A stretch of DNA of 64,000 nucleotides, from contig NZ_JACCEM010000009.1 of NCBI RefSeq assembly GCF_013416525.1, positions 62,001 to 126,000 of the forward strand. Direction: 5' to 3'. Positions 35,718 through 45,396 of this stretch are shown here, in pieces. The position numbers and the translations under genes are program-made. Position 1 is the first letter of the stretch. Each line of letters opens with the position of its first letter. This stretch comes from Parapusillimonas granuli (lineage in GTDB: Bacteria; Pseudomonadota; Gammaproteobacteria; Burkholderiales; Burkholderiaceae_B). The notes beneath the pieces are model-generated. The model was not told the DNA's origin. It saw only the letters and a program-made list of their open reading frames with translations, and searched no databases.

Positions 35718-36197
35718 CTAGCGCCGGGGCAGTCCGCCGACCCGGGCGCCCGGGGCGACCTGATTGCTCTTGAACCAGCCTTGCTCCATTTCGAGCGCAT
35801 AGCGGAAGGGCGCGGCGGGGCAGTGGCTGGATTCGTCGAAAGGCCGCATGTCCTCGAGGTTCAGTATGATGCCGTCTTCGTCGATGAAGGCGATGGAAAG
35901 CGGCAGGGGCGTGTTCTTCATCCAGAAACAGGTCGTGCTGGGGGCGTCGAACACGAACAGCATGCCGTGGTCCGGCGGGAGCGAGGGCCGGCCCATCAGG
36001 CCGCGGGCGCGGCTGGCGTCGGTGGCGGCCACTTCCGCATGCACCTTGTGCGGCCCCACGCGCAGTTCGGTGGTGGGCAGCAGCATGCCCTGGGCGGCGG
36101 CGGCCGCGGCGGCCATAAGGCAAGCGCACAAGACCAGGGCGAGGGCGCCAAAAAAAACAGGGCATGGAAGCCCTGTAGATCGATACAATTTATACAT
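35718..36197 (-). CDS. DUF192 family exported protein
   Basis: 159 residues from ATG 36197. A signal peptide (LPCPVFFGALALVLCACLMA, about 9-28) is followed by the DUF192 core: VHAEVAATDASRARGLMGRP, GMLFVFDAPSTTCFWMKNT and PLSIAFIDEDGIILNLEDM. DUF192 proteins are small beta-barrel proteins of unknown role, often secreted. A possible upstream start at 36227 adds ten residues without family similarity. It lies 38 bp downstream of the cold-shock gene on the same strand and is probably co-transcribed with it. Confidence 0.85.
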   Translation of the reverse strand: MYKLYRSTGLPCPVFFGALALVLCACLMAAAAAAAQGMLLPTTELRVGPHKVHAEVAATDASRARGLMGRPSLPPDHGMLFVFDAPSTTCFWMKNTPLPLSIAFIDEDGIILNLEDMRPFDESSHCPAAPFRYALEMEQGWFKSNQVAPGARVGGLPRR

Positions 36198-36235
36198 TGT
36201 TATTGATGCCGAATGCCTGCCTTCCACAACGGTGT

Positions 36236-36481
36236 TCAGGCGGCGGTGATGTTGAGCGCTTGCTTGCCTTTGGGTCCCTGTGCGATCTCGAAAGCGACTT
36301 TCTGACCTTCTTTCAGGGTCTTGAAGCCGTTCATTTGTATGGAAGAAAAATGTGCGAAAAGGTCTTCGCCCCCATTATCGGGGGTAATGAATCCGAAACC
36401 TTTCGCATCATTGAACCATTTGACGGTTCCGGTCAGCTTTTGCGTATCCCCTGGCGTGGAGGTTGCGGTTGAATCAGACAT
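36236..36481 (-). CDS. CspA-family cold-shock protein
   Basis: 81 residues. The nucleic-acid-binding motifs are KGFGFI (RNP1) and DLFAHF (RNP2), in the order expected for a five-stranded OB fold. The first dozen residues ([12 protein letters not shown]) are an extra acidic/Ser-Thr lead not found in E. coli CspA. It binds single-stranded RNA or DNA and melts RNA structure. It is divergent from clpS, with a 164-bp gap containing a long AT-rich leader. The DUF192 gene follows on the same strand. Confidence 0.95.
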   Translation of the reverse strand: MSDSTATSTPGDTQKLTGTVKWFNDAKGFGFITPDNGGEDLFAHFSSIQMNGFKTLKEGQKVAFEIAQGPKGKQALNITAA

Positions 36482-36645
36482 GCGGACTGCCTCTCGACTA
36501 TAGTGTTAAATTGAAACTCGACTACAAAGGGGTTACCTTTAGCCTTTAGATTCTGGCATGCAACGGACTTCCAGGCACTCAGAATAGTACGATAATGCGC
36601 AATTTACCCTAACATAGTCAACTATGGAAACCACTAGTATTTGAC

Positions 36646-36969
36646 ATGGCTACTCAGATCGAAAACCAGCGCGATACGGTTCTGGACCGCCAGTCCTCCA
36701 AGCTTGCGCCGCCGCCGTTCTATCAGGTGGTCCTGCTGAACGACGACTACACGCCCATGGAATTCGTCGTCAATGTATTGCAGCGCATTTTCGGTAAAAG
36801 CGAGGAAGAAGCTTCCCGCATCATGCTGAAGGTGCACCACGAAGGGCGCGGAGTCTGTGGGGTGTACCCCCGGGACATCGCCGCCACCCGGGTGGAGATG
36901 GTCCGCCAAATGGCCCAGGCCCGCCAGCATCCCTTGCAGTGCGTCATGGAGCCCGCTCCCGACGCCTGA
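36646..36969 (+). CDS. clpS: ATP-dependent Clp protease adaptor ClpS
   Basis: 107 residues. The motif [20 protein letters not shown] includes the Asn-Asp and Met that bind N-degron residues, and [20 protein letters not shown] follows. ClpS delivers N-end-rule substrates to ClpAP. It lies 152 bp upstream of clpA in the same direction, the usual arrangement. A short palindrome, catagt-ca-actatg (36613-36626), sits just upstream of the start and may be regulatory. Confidence 0.96.
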   Translation: MATQIENQRDTVLDRQSSKLAPPPFYQVVLLNDDYTPMEFVVNVLQRIFGKSEEEASRIMLKVHHEGRGVCGVYPRDIAATRVEMVRQMAQARQHPLQCVMEPAPDA

Positions 36970-37121
36970 CGCCGTGGCGCGGACGCCGCGCAACACCGCC
37001 GCAGTCCATGTATAGTAAGGGTTATGTTGGTTTTCAATTAATGTTGATACGCAAGGTCGATTTAGTCATAGAATAGGATTTATCGAATTGTTTGTCCGCT
37101 CCGATATGTAATGGAGGAAGC

Positions 37122-39443
37122 GTGATCTCCGAAGAACTTGAAGTCAGCCTGCACATGGCCTTTGTCGAGGCCCGCAGCGCGCGACATGAATTTATTACGG
37201 TGGAGCACTTGTTGCTCTCCCTGCTGGACAACGCCGCCGCGGCCGAAGTGCTGCGCGCCTGCTCGGCCAACATCGAAACCTTGCGCCAGGAACTGCGCAA
37301 ATTCATCAATGAAAACACGCCGGTGTTCCCCGGCGAGGACGAAGTCGACACCCAGCCGACGCTCGGCTTCCAGCGCGTGATCCAGCGCGCCATCATGCAC
37401 GTCTCGTCCGGCAATTCCAACAAGAACACGGTCACCGGCGCCAACGTGCTGGTCGCCATGTACGGCGAAAAGGATTCCCACGCGGTGTATTTCCTGCAGC
37501 AGCAGGGGGTGACGCGCCTGGACGTGGTGAACTACCTGTCGCACGGCATCACCAAGGCCGCGGAAGAGCCGCCCGTCGAGCCGCCCAAGGCCCAGGCGGC
37601 CGAGGCCGAGCCCAAGTCCGACCAGCAGAAGTCCCCGCTGGAACTGTACGCCACCTTCCTCAACGCCGAGGCCCGCAGCGGGCGCATCGACCCGCTCATC
37701 GGCCGCGAGCACGAAGTCGAGCGCGTCATCCAGGTGCTGTGCCGCCGGCGCAAGAACAATCCGCTGCTGGTGGGCGAGGCCGGCGTAGGCAAGACGGCCA
37801 TCGCCGAAGGGCTGGCCTGGCGCATCACCAAGGGCGACGTCCCCGACATCCTGGCCGACGCCGAAGTCTACGCGCTCGACATGGGCGCGCTGCTGGCCGG
37901 CACCAAGTACCGGGGCGACTTCGAACAGCGCCTGAAAGGCGTGCTCAAATGCCTGAAGGACAACCGCAACGCGGTGCTCTTCATCGATGAAATCCACACG
38001 CTGATCGGCGCTGGCTCGGCGTCCGGCGGCACGCTGGACGCCTCCAACCTGCTCAAGCCGGCGCTGTCGTCCGGGCAGCTGAAATGCCTGGGCGCCACCA
38101 CCTACAACGAATACCGCGGCATCTTCGAAAAAGACCACGCCTTGTCGCGCCGCTTCCAGAAGATCGACGTCGCCGAACCCACGGTCGCGCAAACCATCGA
38201 GATCCTGCGCGGCCTCAAGGGCCACTTCGAAGCGCACCACGGCGTGCGCTATTCGTCGGCCGCCATCACCGCGGCGGCCGAGCTCTCGGCGCGCCACATC
38301 AATGACCGCTTCCTGCCCGACAAGGCCATCGACGTCATCGACGAGGCCGGCGCGGCGCAGCGCCTGCTGCCCAAGTCCCGCCAGAAGAAACTGATCGGCA
38401 AGGCCGAGATCCAGGCCACGGTGGCCAAGATCGCGCGCATCCCGCCGCAAAGCGTTTCCACCGACGACCGCAACAAGCTCGCCACCCTGGAACGCGACCT
38501 CAAGACCGTGGTGTTCGGCCAGGACAAGGCCATCGAGGCCCTGGCGGCGGCCATCAAGATGGCGCGCTCCGGCCTGGGCAAGCCCGACAAGCCCATCGGC
38601 TCCTTCCTGTTTTCCGGCCCCACGGGCGTGGGCAAGACCGAAGTCGCGCGCCAGCTCGCCTTCGTGCTGGGCATCGAGCTCCTGCGCTTCGACATGTCGG
38701 AATACATGGAACGCCACACGGTGTCGCGCCTCATCGGCGCGCCGCCGGGCTATGTCGGCTACGACCAGGGCGGCCTGCTGACCGAAGCCATCAGCAAGCA
38801 GCCGCATTGCGTGCTGCTGCTCGACGAGATCGAAAAAGCCCACCCCGACGTCTTCAACATCCTGCTGCAGGTCATGGACCACGGCACGCTGACCGACAAC
38901 AACGGGCGCAAATCCGATTTCCGCAACGTGATCATCGTCATGACGACCAACGCCGGCGCCGAGACCCTGAACCGCAACGCCATCGGTTTCGCCGCGCCCG
39001 CGCGCACCGGCGACGAAATGGCCGACATCAAGCGCATGTTCACGCCCGAGTTCCGCAACCGGCTCGACGCCATCATCGGCTTCACGCCGCTGTCGCACGA
39101 AATCATCATGCGCGTGGTCGACAAGTTCCTCATGCAGCTCGAAGACCAGCTCCACGAGAAACGCGTCGAAGTCGTCTTCAGCGATGCCCTCAGGGCCCAC
39201 CTGGGCAAGGAAGGCTTCGACCCGGCCATGGGCGCGCGCCCCATGCAGCGCCTCATCCAGGACACCATACGCCGGGCCCTGGCCGATGAGCTCCTGTTCG
39301 GGCGCCTGGTGGACGGCGGGCATGTGGAAGTCGACGTCGACGAAAACGGCAAGGTGAAGCTGGTGTTCTCCGACAGATCCGGCAAGCCGGGCGGGCAAAA
39401 GCAGTCGTCGCCGTCGCATCCCGAACCCGAGCTCGTTGACTAA
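37122..39443 (+). CDS. clpA: ATP-dependent Clp protease ATP-binding subunit ClpA
   Basis: 773 residues from GTG at 37122, which has ggagg just upstream and gives the family start [21 protein letters not shown] start at 37092 would add ten foreign residues. The N-terminal substrate domain (1-145) is followed by two AAA+ modules with Walker [10 protein letters not shown] and GPTGVGKTE and Walker [11 protein letters not shown] and [11 protein letters not shown]. It unfolds proteins for ClpP together with ClpS. It overlaps pqiA by 8 bp. Confidence 0.96.
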   Translation: MISEELEVSLHMAFVEARSARHEFITVEHLLLSLLDNAAAAEVLRACSANIETLRQELRKFINENTPVFPGEDEVDTQPTLGFQRVIQRAIMHVSSGNSNKNTVTGANVLVAMYGEKDSHAVYFLQQQGVTRLDVVNYLSHGITKAAEEPPVEPPKAQAAEAEPKSDQQKSPLELYATFLNAEARSGRIDPLIGREHEVERVIQVLCRRRKNNPLLVGEAGVGKTAIAEGLAWRITKGDVPDILADAEVYALDMGALLAGTKYRGDFEQRLKGVLKCLKDNRNAVLFIDEIHTLIGAGSASGGTLDASNLLKPALSSGQLKCLGATTYNEYRGIFEKDHALSRRFQKIDVAEPTVAQTIEILRGLKGHFEAHHGVRYSSAAITAAAELSARHINDRFLPDKAIDVIDEAGAAQRLLPKSRQKKLIGKAEIQATVAKIARIPPQSVSTDDRNKLATLERDLKTVVFGQDKAIEALAAAIKMARSGLGKPDKPIGSFLFSGPTGVGKTEVARQLAFVLGIELLRFDMSEYMERHTVSRLIGAPPGYVGYDQGGLLTEAISKQPHCVLLLDEIEKAHPDVFNILLQVMDHGTLTDNNGRKSDFRNVIIVMTTNAGAETLNRNAIGFAAPARTGDEMADIKRMFTPEFRNRLDAIIGFTPLSHEIIMRVVDKFLMQLEDQLHEKRVEVVFSDALRAHLGKEGFDPAMGARPMQRLIQDTIRRALADELLFGRLVDGGHVEVDVDENGKVKLVFSDRSGKPGGQKQSSPSHPEPELVD

Positions 39444-40749
39444 CCCGCTGGTTGCGTGCAGGCATTGCGGAACGCTGCATGAACGCGTTCCCATCGAAAA
39501 GGGCGCGATGGCCTGCTGCAACGTCTGCGGCTATGTCTTGTACCGACAGAGCTATTTCACGCTCGACGGCTGGCTGTCGCTGGTGCTGACCACGCTGGTG
39601 GTGTTCGGCATCGCCAACTACTTCCCCATCGCGACCTTGAACGTGCAGGCCATGACCGTGCATGCGAACCTGCCGCATGCCTTGTACCTGACCTGGCAGC
39701 AGGGCCATTACACGCTGTCCGTCATGACCGGCATGTTCGCGTTCTGGCTGCCGCTGTCGCAAATCCTCTGCTGCCTGTGGGCCTTGACGGCCATACGTTC
39801 CCGGCGGCTTCCGGCCGACTTCCCCTACGGCATGCGCCTGCTCGGCTTCGCCGAGCCCTGGAGCATGGTGCCGGTGCTGATGCTGGCCATACTGGTGGCG
39901 TTGGTGAAATTCGCCGGGTTCGCCACCATCGTGCCCGGACCGGCCATCCTGGCGTTCGGGGTCCTGACCGTCTTGCTGACGGCGCTCAGCCGGCTGTCGT
40001 CCCTGCGCCTGTGGCGGCACGCCGAAGACGCCGGCCTCGTGCCTTTTGCCACGGCGGGCGACATCTCCGGCGACGCCCTCCATTCGTGCTGCCTGGCCTG
40101 CGGCATGGTGCAGCCCGTTCCGGCCGACGGCCGGGGCGTGCCCTGCGTCCGGTGCCGGTCGACCACGCACTACCGGAAGCCCCGGCCGTTTTCACGGGTG
40201 TGGGCCTTGATCATCGCGGCATGGATCGCCTACGTGCCCGCGAACGTATTGCCCGTCATGCGCATCCGCACCGCCGTCAGCGACGCCGAGCACACCATTC
40301 TGGGCGGGGTGATCGAGCTCTGGCGCCTGGGCTCGCTGGACCTCGCGGTCATCGTCTTCGTTGCGAGCGTGGTCGTGCCCATGACCAAGCTGCTGGCCCT
40401 GATGGTGCTCATGACGCAAGGCCGCTGGCGCGGCCATCGGGTGCAGCGCCAGCGCACACGCTTGTACGAACTGGTCGAGTTCATCGGGCAATGGTCCATG
40501 CTGGACGTGTTCGTAGTGATCCTGATGACCTCGATGGCGAACTTCCCCGGCATTTCCCAAGTCATGGCGGGGCCCGCCGCCGTCAGCTTCGGGCTCGTGG
40601 TGATCCTGACCATGATGGCCGCGATGAGCTATGATCCGCGCCGAGGGTGGGATGCGCGCAACGGGGAGTCGGATACAGCACGAAGTCCGGCCCCGGCCCA
40701 GGCTCCGGCCCGCGCAGCAGCCCCTTCAGCACAACAGGGAAAGGCATGA
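39436..40749 (+). CDS. pqiA: Paraquat-inducible protein A (PqiA-like)
   Basis: 437 residues with two repeated halves. Each half opens with a rubredoxin-like Cys pair set (CRHCG...CCNVCG; CLACG...CVRC) and is followed by about four membrane helices. PqiA is the inner-membrane partner of the MCE protein PqiB in lipid transport between membranes. The start is a TTG at 39436 inside the clpA end; no ATG or GTG precedes the first Cys pair. It overlaps pqiB by 4 bp (ATGA). Confidence 0.9.
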   Translation: MTNPLVACRHCGTLHERVPIEKGAMACCNVCGYVLYRQSYFTLDGWLSLVLTTLVVFGIANYFPIATLNVQAMTVHANLPHALYLTWQQGHYTLSVMTGMFAFWLPLSQILCCLWALTAIRSRRLPADFPYGMRLLGFAEPWSMVPVLMLAILVALVKFAGFATIVPGPAILAFGVLTVLLTALSRLSSLRLWRHAEDAGLVPFATAGDISGDALHSCCLACGMVQPVPADGRGVPCVRCRSTTHYRKPRPFSRVWALIIAAWIAYVPANVLPVMRIRTAVSDAEHTILGGVIELWRLGSLDLAVIVFVASVVVPMTKLLALMVLMTQGRWRGHRVQRQRTRLYELVEFIGQWSMLDVFVVILMTSMANFPGISQVMAGPAAVSFGLVVILTMMAAMSYDPRRGWDARNGESDTARSPAPAQAPARAAAPSAQQGKA

Positions 40750-42404
40750 CCGAAGTCCACGCTCCACAAGAACCCGATTCGCCGGCGAAGGTGCCGGCGC
40801 CGACCGTCCATCCCCGCCGCGAAACCCGGATTTCCTGGATCTGGTTCGTGCCCCTGGTCGCCGCCCTGGTCGGCCTGTCGCTGCTGGCCCGCAGCTGGCT
40901 GGCGACCGGGCCCACGATCACCATCAGCTTCGAAACCGCGGAAGGCCTGGAGGTGGGGCAGACCAAGGTGCGCTACAAGGACGTCGCCATCGGCACGGTG
41001 ACGGGCATACGGGTGGCGGAGGACCGCGCCAGAGTGCTGGTCACGGCCGAGCTCGTGCGCGACGGCTCGGAATTCATCACGCGCGAAAGCACCAGTTTCT
41101 GGGTGGTCAGGCCCCGGCTGGGGCTGAGCGGCGTGTCGGGTCTGGGCACCCTGGTTTCGGGCGCCTACATCGCCGTGGACGCCGCTGAGACCGAGGTCAA
41201 GAAGGGGGCGACGCCGGTGTACGAATTCGTCGGCCTGGAAAAACCGCCCGAGGTCACCAGCGGCCGGCCGGGCACGCGCTACACCCTGCATGCCGACGAC
41301 CTCGGTTCCCTGGAGATCGGCTCGCCGGTCTATTACCGGCGCATCCAGGTGGGCCGCATCATCGGCTACGACCTGGACGAAAGCGGCAAATCGGTGAACA
41401 TCCAGGTGTTCGTCGATGCGCCCAACGACAAATTCGTCACCAGCGATACACGCTTCTGGAACGCAAGCGGAATCAACCTGTCGCTGGACGCCGACGGCTT
41501 CAACGTGCAGACCGGTTCTCTGGTGTCGATGATCGCCGGAGGCGTGGCGTTCGCGTCCGCGAACGAGGACAACACCCTGCAGGCGCCGGCCGGCAGCGAT
41601 TTCAAGCTGGCGGCTTCGCGGACCGAGGCGCTGGCCGACCCCGACGGGCCGCCGTTCGCCATCGAGTTCCATTTCCAGCAGTCGGTGCGCGGGCTGAAAG
41701 TGGGCGCGCCGGTCGATTTCCGCGGCCTGGAGCTGGGCAAGGTCATCGACGTGGACCTGGAGTTCAACAAGGAAACCAAGCGTTTCTTCGCGCTGGTGAA
41801 GGCGGAGCTCTATCCCTTGAGGTTCGGCGCCGTGTACGAGAACCTGATGCTGGAAGAGGGCTCGAGCCAATACCATGGCGGGGCGCTGCTGGGGCCGCTG
41901 GTCGAACACGGCCTGCGGGCGCAGATACGCCCGGCCAACATCCTGACCGGGCAGCAGTACGTCGCGCTGGACTTCTTCCGGGACGCCGAGAAGGTGGAGT
42001 TCGATGCCCGGCGGTCGCCGCTGGTGCTGCCCACCATCGCCGGCAGCTTCGACCGCCTGCAGCAGCAGATCAGCAGCATCGTCAGCAAGATCGACGCGGT
42101 GCCGTTCGACGGCATCGTCACCGACCTGCGCAGCAGCCTGAACGCGGCGACCAAGCTGCTGCAACGTCTGGAAGGCGAGCTGACGCCGCAGGCCACGGCC
42201 ACCCTGAAGGCGGCCAGGAAATCGCTGGGCGAGGTCGAAAAACTGCTGTCCGAGAACTCGCCCATGAGCGGCAACGTGGAACGCACGCTGCGCGAACTGA
42301 ACAACGCGGCCAAGTCCCTGCGCGCGCTGGCCGATTATCTGCAATCCCATCCGTCGTCCGTGATCCGGGGCAAGGGGCCCGATGCGATCACGGTGGTCCC
42401 TTAG
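40746..42404 (+). CDS. pqiB: MCE-family intermembrane transport protein PqiB
   Basis: 552 residues. A membrane anchor (ISWIWFVPLVAALVGLSLLA, about 29-48) is followed by three MCE/MlaD domains (starting near TITISFETAEGLEVGQTKV, TRYTLHADDLGSLEIG and PFAIEFHFQQSVRGLKVG) and a C-terminal coiled coil rich in SLNAATKLLQ-type heptads. Such proteins form a periplasmic tube for phospholipids. It lies between pqiA (4-bp overlap) and the lipoprotein gene pqiC, making a complete pqiABC set. Confidence 0.94.
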   Translation: MTEVHAPQEPDSPAKVPAPTVHPRRETRISWIWFVPLVAALVGLSLLARSWLATGPTITISFETAEGLEVGQTKVRYKDVAIGTVTGIRVAEDRARVLVTAELVRDGSEFITRESTSFWVVRPRLGLSGVSGLGTLVSGAYIAVDAAETEVKKGATPVYEFVGLEKPPEVTSGRPGTRYTLHADDLGSLEIGSPVYYRRIQVGRIIGYDLDESGKSVNIQVFVDAPNDKFVTSDTRFWNASGINLSLDADGFNVQTGSLVSMIAGGVAFASANEDNTLQAPAGSDFKLAASRTEALADPDGPPFAIEFHFQQSVRGLKVGAPVDFRGLELGKVIDVDLEFNKETKRFFALVKAELYPLRFGAVYENLMLEEGSSQYHGGALLGPLVEHGLRAQIRPANILTGQQYVALDFFRDAEKVEFDARRSPLVLPTIAGSFDRLQQQISSIVSKIDAVPFDGIVTDLRSSLNAATKLLQRLEGELTPQATATLKAARKSLGEVEKLLSENSPMSGNVERTLRELNNAAKSLRALADYLQSHPSSVIRGKGPDAITVVP

Positions 42405-42471
42405 TGTGTCGTCCGGTTAACATGGCAAGCCAGGCGGCAGACGGGGGCCGAGACCACAACCAGGAGTTTCC

Positions 42472-43128
42472 ATGCATGGCGCGAAGTTTTTGCTGATACC
42501 GCTCATGGCCGTTGCGCTGGCCGGCTGCGCAAGCAGCCCGGCCAGCCATTATTACACCCTGATGCCGCCCGCGGCGTCCAAGCGCGACGCCGCGCCGGCA
42601 TCGCAGGCGTCGCCGCCGCCCGGCTATGTCATCGATGTGCAGCCGGTGAGCGTGCCGGAGCAGCTGGACCGGCTGCAGATCGTGCTGAACGACACCGCCA
42701 CGACGCAGGTGGTCATCCTCAACAATTATCTGTGGGCGTCGCCACTGTCGCAGGAATTGCGCAATGCCTTGTCCGATGACTTGTCGGGGCGTCTGGGGGT
42801 GATCGATGTCTCGAGCTCCGGGCCGGGGGGCGACGCGCCGAGCTGGAAGGTCGCTTTGGCGGTCCAGCGGTTCGAGTCGGTGTACGGGCGCTATGCGCTG
42901 CTGGATGCGACTTGGCAACTGGTGCCGGTGAATCTGAAGGACGGCCGCAAGGTGCTCTGCCGGGCGTCGGCGCGAGTACCCGTGGAGCGCGAGGGCGTGT
43001 CGGCGCTCGTGTCGGCGCACCAGGAGGCTTTGCGGCGCCTGAGCGCGGTGATCGCGGAGCAGCTGCGTGGCGGGAAGGCGCCGGCCGAGGGCGATGGCGT
43101 GGAGCTGAGGGGGTGTTCCGGGCTGTGA
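42472..43128 (+). CDS. pqiC: Outer-membrane lipoprotein PqiC (ABC-type transport auxiliary)
   Basis: 218 residues. The lipoprotein signal has the lipobox LAGC (Cys19), so the mature protein is lipid anchored. The region SHYYTLMPP and the middle YVIDVQPVSVPEQLDR are typical of DUF330/PqiC proteins. It probably docks the PqiB tube at the outer membrane. A 67-bp gap separates it from pqiB. It faces dut tail to tail. Confidence 0.9.
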   Translation: MHGAKFLLIPLMAVALAGCASSPASHYYTLMPPAASKRDAAPASQASPPPGYVIDVQPVSVPEQLDRLQIVLNDTATTQVVILNNYLWASPLSQELRNALSDDLSGRLGVIDVSSSGPGGDAPSWKVALAVQRFESVYGRYALLDATWQLVPVNLKDGRKVLCRASARVPVEREGVSALVSAHQEALRRLSAVIAEQLRGGKAPAEGDGVELRGCSGL

Positions 43129-43155
43129 TCCCTTGCGGGCTCTGGGCGGGGGGTG

Positions 43156-43605
43156 TCAGGCCCGTCCCGTGCTGCCGAAGCCGCCTGCGCCCCGATCGCT
43201 GCTCTCGAATTCATCCACGATCTCGAATTCGATCTGCTGCACCGGAACCACCACCAGCTGGGCCAGCCGCTCCATGGGCTCCAGCACGAACGCATGCCGG
43301 CCTCGATTCCAGGCCGACACCATCAACGGGCCTTGGTAATCCGAGTCGATCAAGCCCACCAGATTCCCCAGCACGATGCCGTGCTTGTGCCCCAGGCCCG
43401 AGCGCGGCAGGATGATCGCCGCGTAGGCAGGGTCGGCGATGTGTATTGCCAGGCCGGTGGGAATCAGCTCCGTCGCGCCGGGCTCCAGGGTGATGGGATG
43501 GTCGATGCAGGCGCGCAGATCCAGTCCCGCCGAGCCGCTGGTGGCATAGGCGGGCAGATAATCGTTCATTCTGGGGTCCAGGATCTTCAGGCCGATTTTT
43601 CTCAT
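43156..43605 (-). CDS. dut: dUTP diphosphatase
   Basis: 149 residues, the normal trimeric form. The five motifs are seen: [46 protein letters not shown] and the C-terminal GGFGSTG. It hydrolyses dUTP to dUMP, keeping uracil out of DNA. The start at ATG 43605 gives the family N-terminus ([14 protein letters not shown]). It follows coaBC on the same strand by 20 bp, an arrangement shared with many proteobacteria. Confidence 0.96.
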   Translation of the reverse strand: MRKIGLKILDPRMNDYLPAYATSGSAGLDLRACIDHPITLEPGATELIPTGLAIHIADPAYAAIILPRSGLGHKHGIVLGNLVGLIDSDYQGPLMVSAWNRGRHAFVLEPMERLAQLVVVPVQQIEFEIVDEFESSDRGAGGFGSTGRA

Positions 43606-43625
43606 GGTGGCGGGGGGATGGTTGG

Positions 43626-44834
43626 TCAGGGAGAAGGGCGCACGGGCAGGCGGCGGGCGATTTGCTCCACCAGCCGGCGCGCGGCAATGATCTTGTCGGC
43701 GGGCGGCATCGCGTGATGGCCGGTTTCGTCGAAAAGCACGAGCTCGGTGTCGTCGGCGTTCATGGCGCGCTGGGCGAGATTGCCCACCAGCAGCGGCACG
43801 CCTTTGCGCACCCGCTTGGCTTGGGCGTGTTCTTCCAGGTTTTCCGTTTCGGCGGCGAATCCCACGCACCATGGGCCGGACGGCAGGGCCGCCACCTCGG
43901 CGAGGATGTCCGGGTTGGGCTCGAATTCCAGGCTTGGGGGGCGGCCGTCCGCCCGCTTCTTCAGCTTGCTGTCGCTGGCGTTGGCGACGCGCCAGTCGGC
44001 GACCGCGGCCACGGAGATGAACACGTCGCTGCGGCCGGCCTCGGCCATCACGGCGGCATGCATGTCGACCGCGCTTTCCACGTCGATGCGCCGCACGCCG
44101 TAGGGGGCCGCCAAAGCAGTCGGGCCGGAGACCAGGATGACTTCGGCTCCCGCTTCACGGGCCGCCCGGGCGATGGCGTAGCCCATTTTGCCGGAAGAGC
44201 GGTTGGTGATGACGCGCACCGGGTCGATTTTTTCGGACGTGGGGCCCGCCGTGATGAGCACGCGGCGCCCGGCCAGGAGCTTGGGCTGGAAGAAGGCGAT
44301 GAGTTCGGACAGCAGTTCGTGCGGCTCCAGCATGCGCCCGCCGCCGACCTCGCCGCAGGCCTGGCTGCCTTCCGCCGGCCCCAGCACCACCGCGCCGTCG
44401 GCCCGCAGCTGCGCGACGTTGCGCTGCGTGGCCGGGTGCAGCCACATCTCGCGGTTCATGGCGGGAGCGACCAGCAAGGGGCAGGCGCCCTTGGCCACGC
44501 ACAGCGTGGACAGCAAGTCGTCGGCCATGCCGTGGGCGAGCTTGGCGATGAAGTCGGTGCTCGCCGGCGCAATGCAGATGGCGTCCGCGCCGCGCGTCAG
44601 GTTGATGTGCGCCATGTTGTTGGGCATGCGCGCGTCCCAGGCGTCCTGGAACACAGGGCGCCCCGACAGCGCCTGCATGGTCACCGGAGTGATGAAGCGG
44701 CTGGCCGCATCGGTCATGACCACGTCGAAGACCGCGCCCTCGTCCTGCGCCCGGCGCAGGAATTCGGCGGCCTTGTAGCAGGCGATGCCGCCCGTCAGGC
44801 CCAGCACGATGCGTTTGTGTTGAAGGTCGAGCAT
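43626..44834 (-). CDS. coaBC: Bifunctional phosphopantothenoylcysteine decarboxylase/ligase
   Basis: 402 residues. The FMN-binding CoaC half begins [20 protein letters not shown] and contains APAMNREMW with the PxMNxxMW signature. The CoaB half starts near residue 190 with [20 protein letters not shown], binds CTP and has KLKK later on. Together they convert phosphopantothenate to phosphopantetheine in CoA synthesis. It is 16 bp downstream of lspA and 20 bp upstream of dut on the minus strand. Confidence 0.96.
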   Translation of the reverse strand: MLDLQHKRIVLGLTGGIACYKAAEFLRRAQDEGAVFDVVMTDAASRFITPVTMQALSGRPVFQDAWDARMPNNMAHINLTRGADAICIAPASTDFIAKLAHGMADDLLSTLCVAKGACPLLVAPAMNREMWLHPATQRNVAQLRADGAVVLGPAEGSQACGEVGGGRMLEPHELLSELIAFFQPKLLAGRRVLITAGPTSEKIDPVRVITNRSSGKMGYAIARAAREAGAEVILVSGPTALAAPYGVRRIDVESAVDMHAAVMAEAGRSDVFISVAAVADWRVANASDSKLKKRADGRPPSLEFEPNPDILAEVAALPSGPWCVGFAAETENLEEHAQAKRVRKGVPLLVGNLAQRAMNADDTELVLFDETGHHAMPPADKIIAARRLVEQIARRLPVRPSP

Positions 44835-44850
44835 GGGGGGATCCGCCTTT

Positions 44851-45396
44851 TCAGTCTTGCGACGGGGATTCGGACTGCTTCTTGCCGCGGCGCATGCGCA
44901 GGATTTCGTCGAGCACCAGCAGGGCGGCGCCGCAGCTGATGGCGATGTCGGCCACGTTGAACGCGGGGAAGAACCACGATTCCCAATAAAATAGCAGGAA
45001 ATCGATCACATGCCCGTGTTGCACGCGGTCGATGAGGTTGCCGATCGCGCCGCCCAGGATGCAGGTCAGCGATGCGCAGAACAGGCGTTGGCCCGGGTTC
45101 TTGCGCAACAGGTAAAGAATCAGCCCCGTGGCGCCCACGGCGATGGCGGTGAACAGCCAGCGTTGCCAGCCATGGCCGTCGGCCAGGAAGCTGAAGGCGG
45201 CGCCCGGGTTGTACAGCAGCGTGAAGTCGAAGAAGGGCAGCACGGGCCGCCGTTCGCCGTACTGCAGCGCGGTGTCGAAATAGATCTTGGTCTGCTGGTC
45301 GGCGACGATGATGGCCAGCGCGCCCACCAGCCACGCCCAGAAGCGGGCGTTGCGCCGCCCGGGCGAAAGCCGGGGGGTGTGCGCGCCCTCAGGCAT
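44851..45396 (-). CDS. lspA: Lipoprotein signal peptidase (signal peptidase II)
   Basis: 181 residues with four membrane helices. The two catalytic Asp residues are visible in [14 protein letters not shown] and [11 protein letters not shown]. It cleaves prolipoprotein signal peptides after lipidation; substrates in this window would include PqiC. It overlaps the end of ileS by 8 bp and is followed by coaBC. The first 15 residues are hydrophilic, ahead of helix 1 ([18 protein letters not shown]). Confidence 0.95.
   Translation of the reverse strand: MPEGAHTPRLSPGRRNARFWAWLVGALAIIVADQQTKIYFDTALQYGERRPVLPFFDFTLLYNPGAAFSFLADGHGWQRWLFTAIAVGATGLILYLLRKNPGQRLFCASLTCILGGAIGNLIDRVQHGHVIDFLLFYWESWFFPAFNVADIAISCGAALLVLDEILRMRRGKKQSESPSQD

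Noticed and set aside
37080-39521. An 813-codon frame on the minus strand opposite clpA
   Set aside because: ClpA in the plus frame has both AAA+ modules and correct family length. The antisense frame is a composition effect without recognisable motifs.
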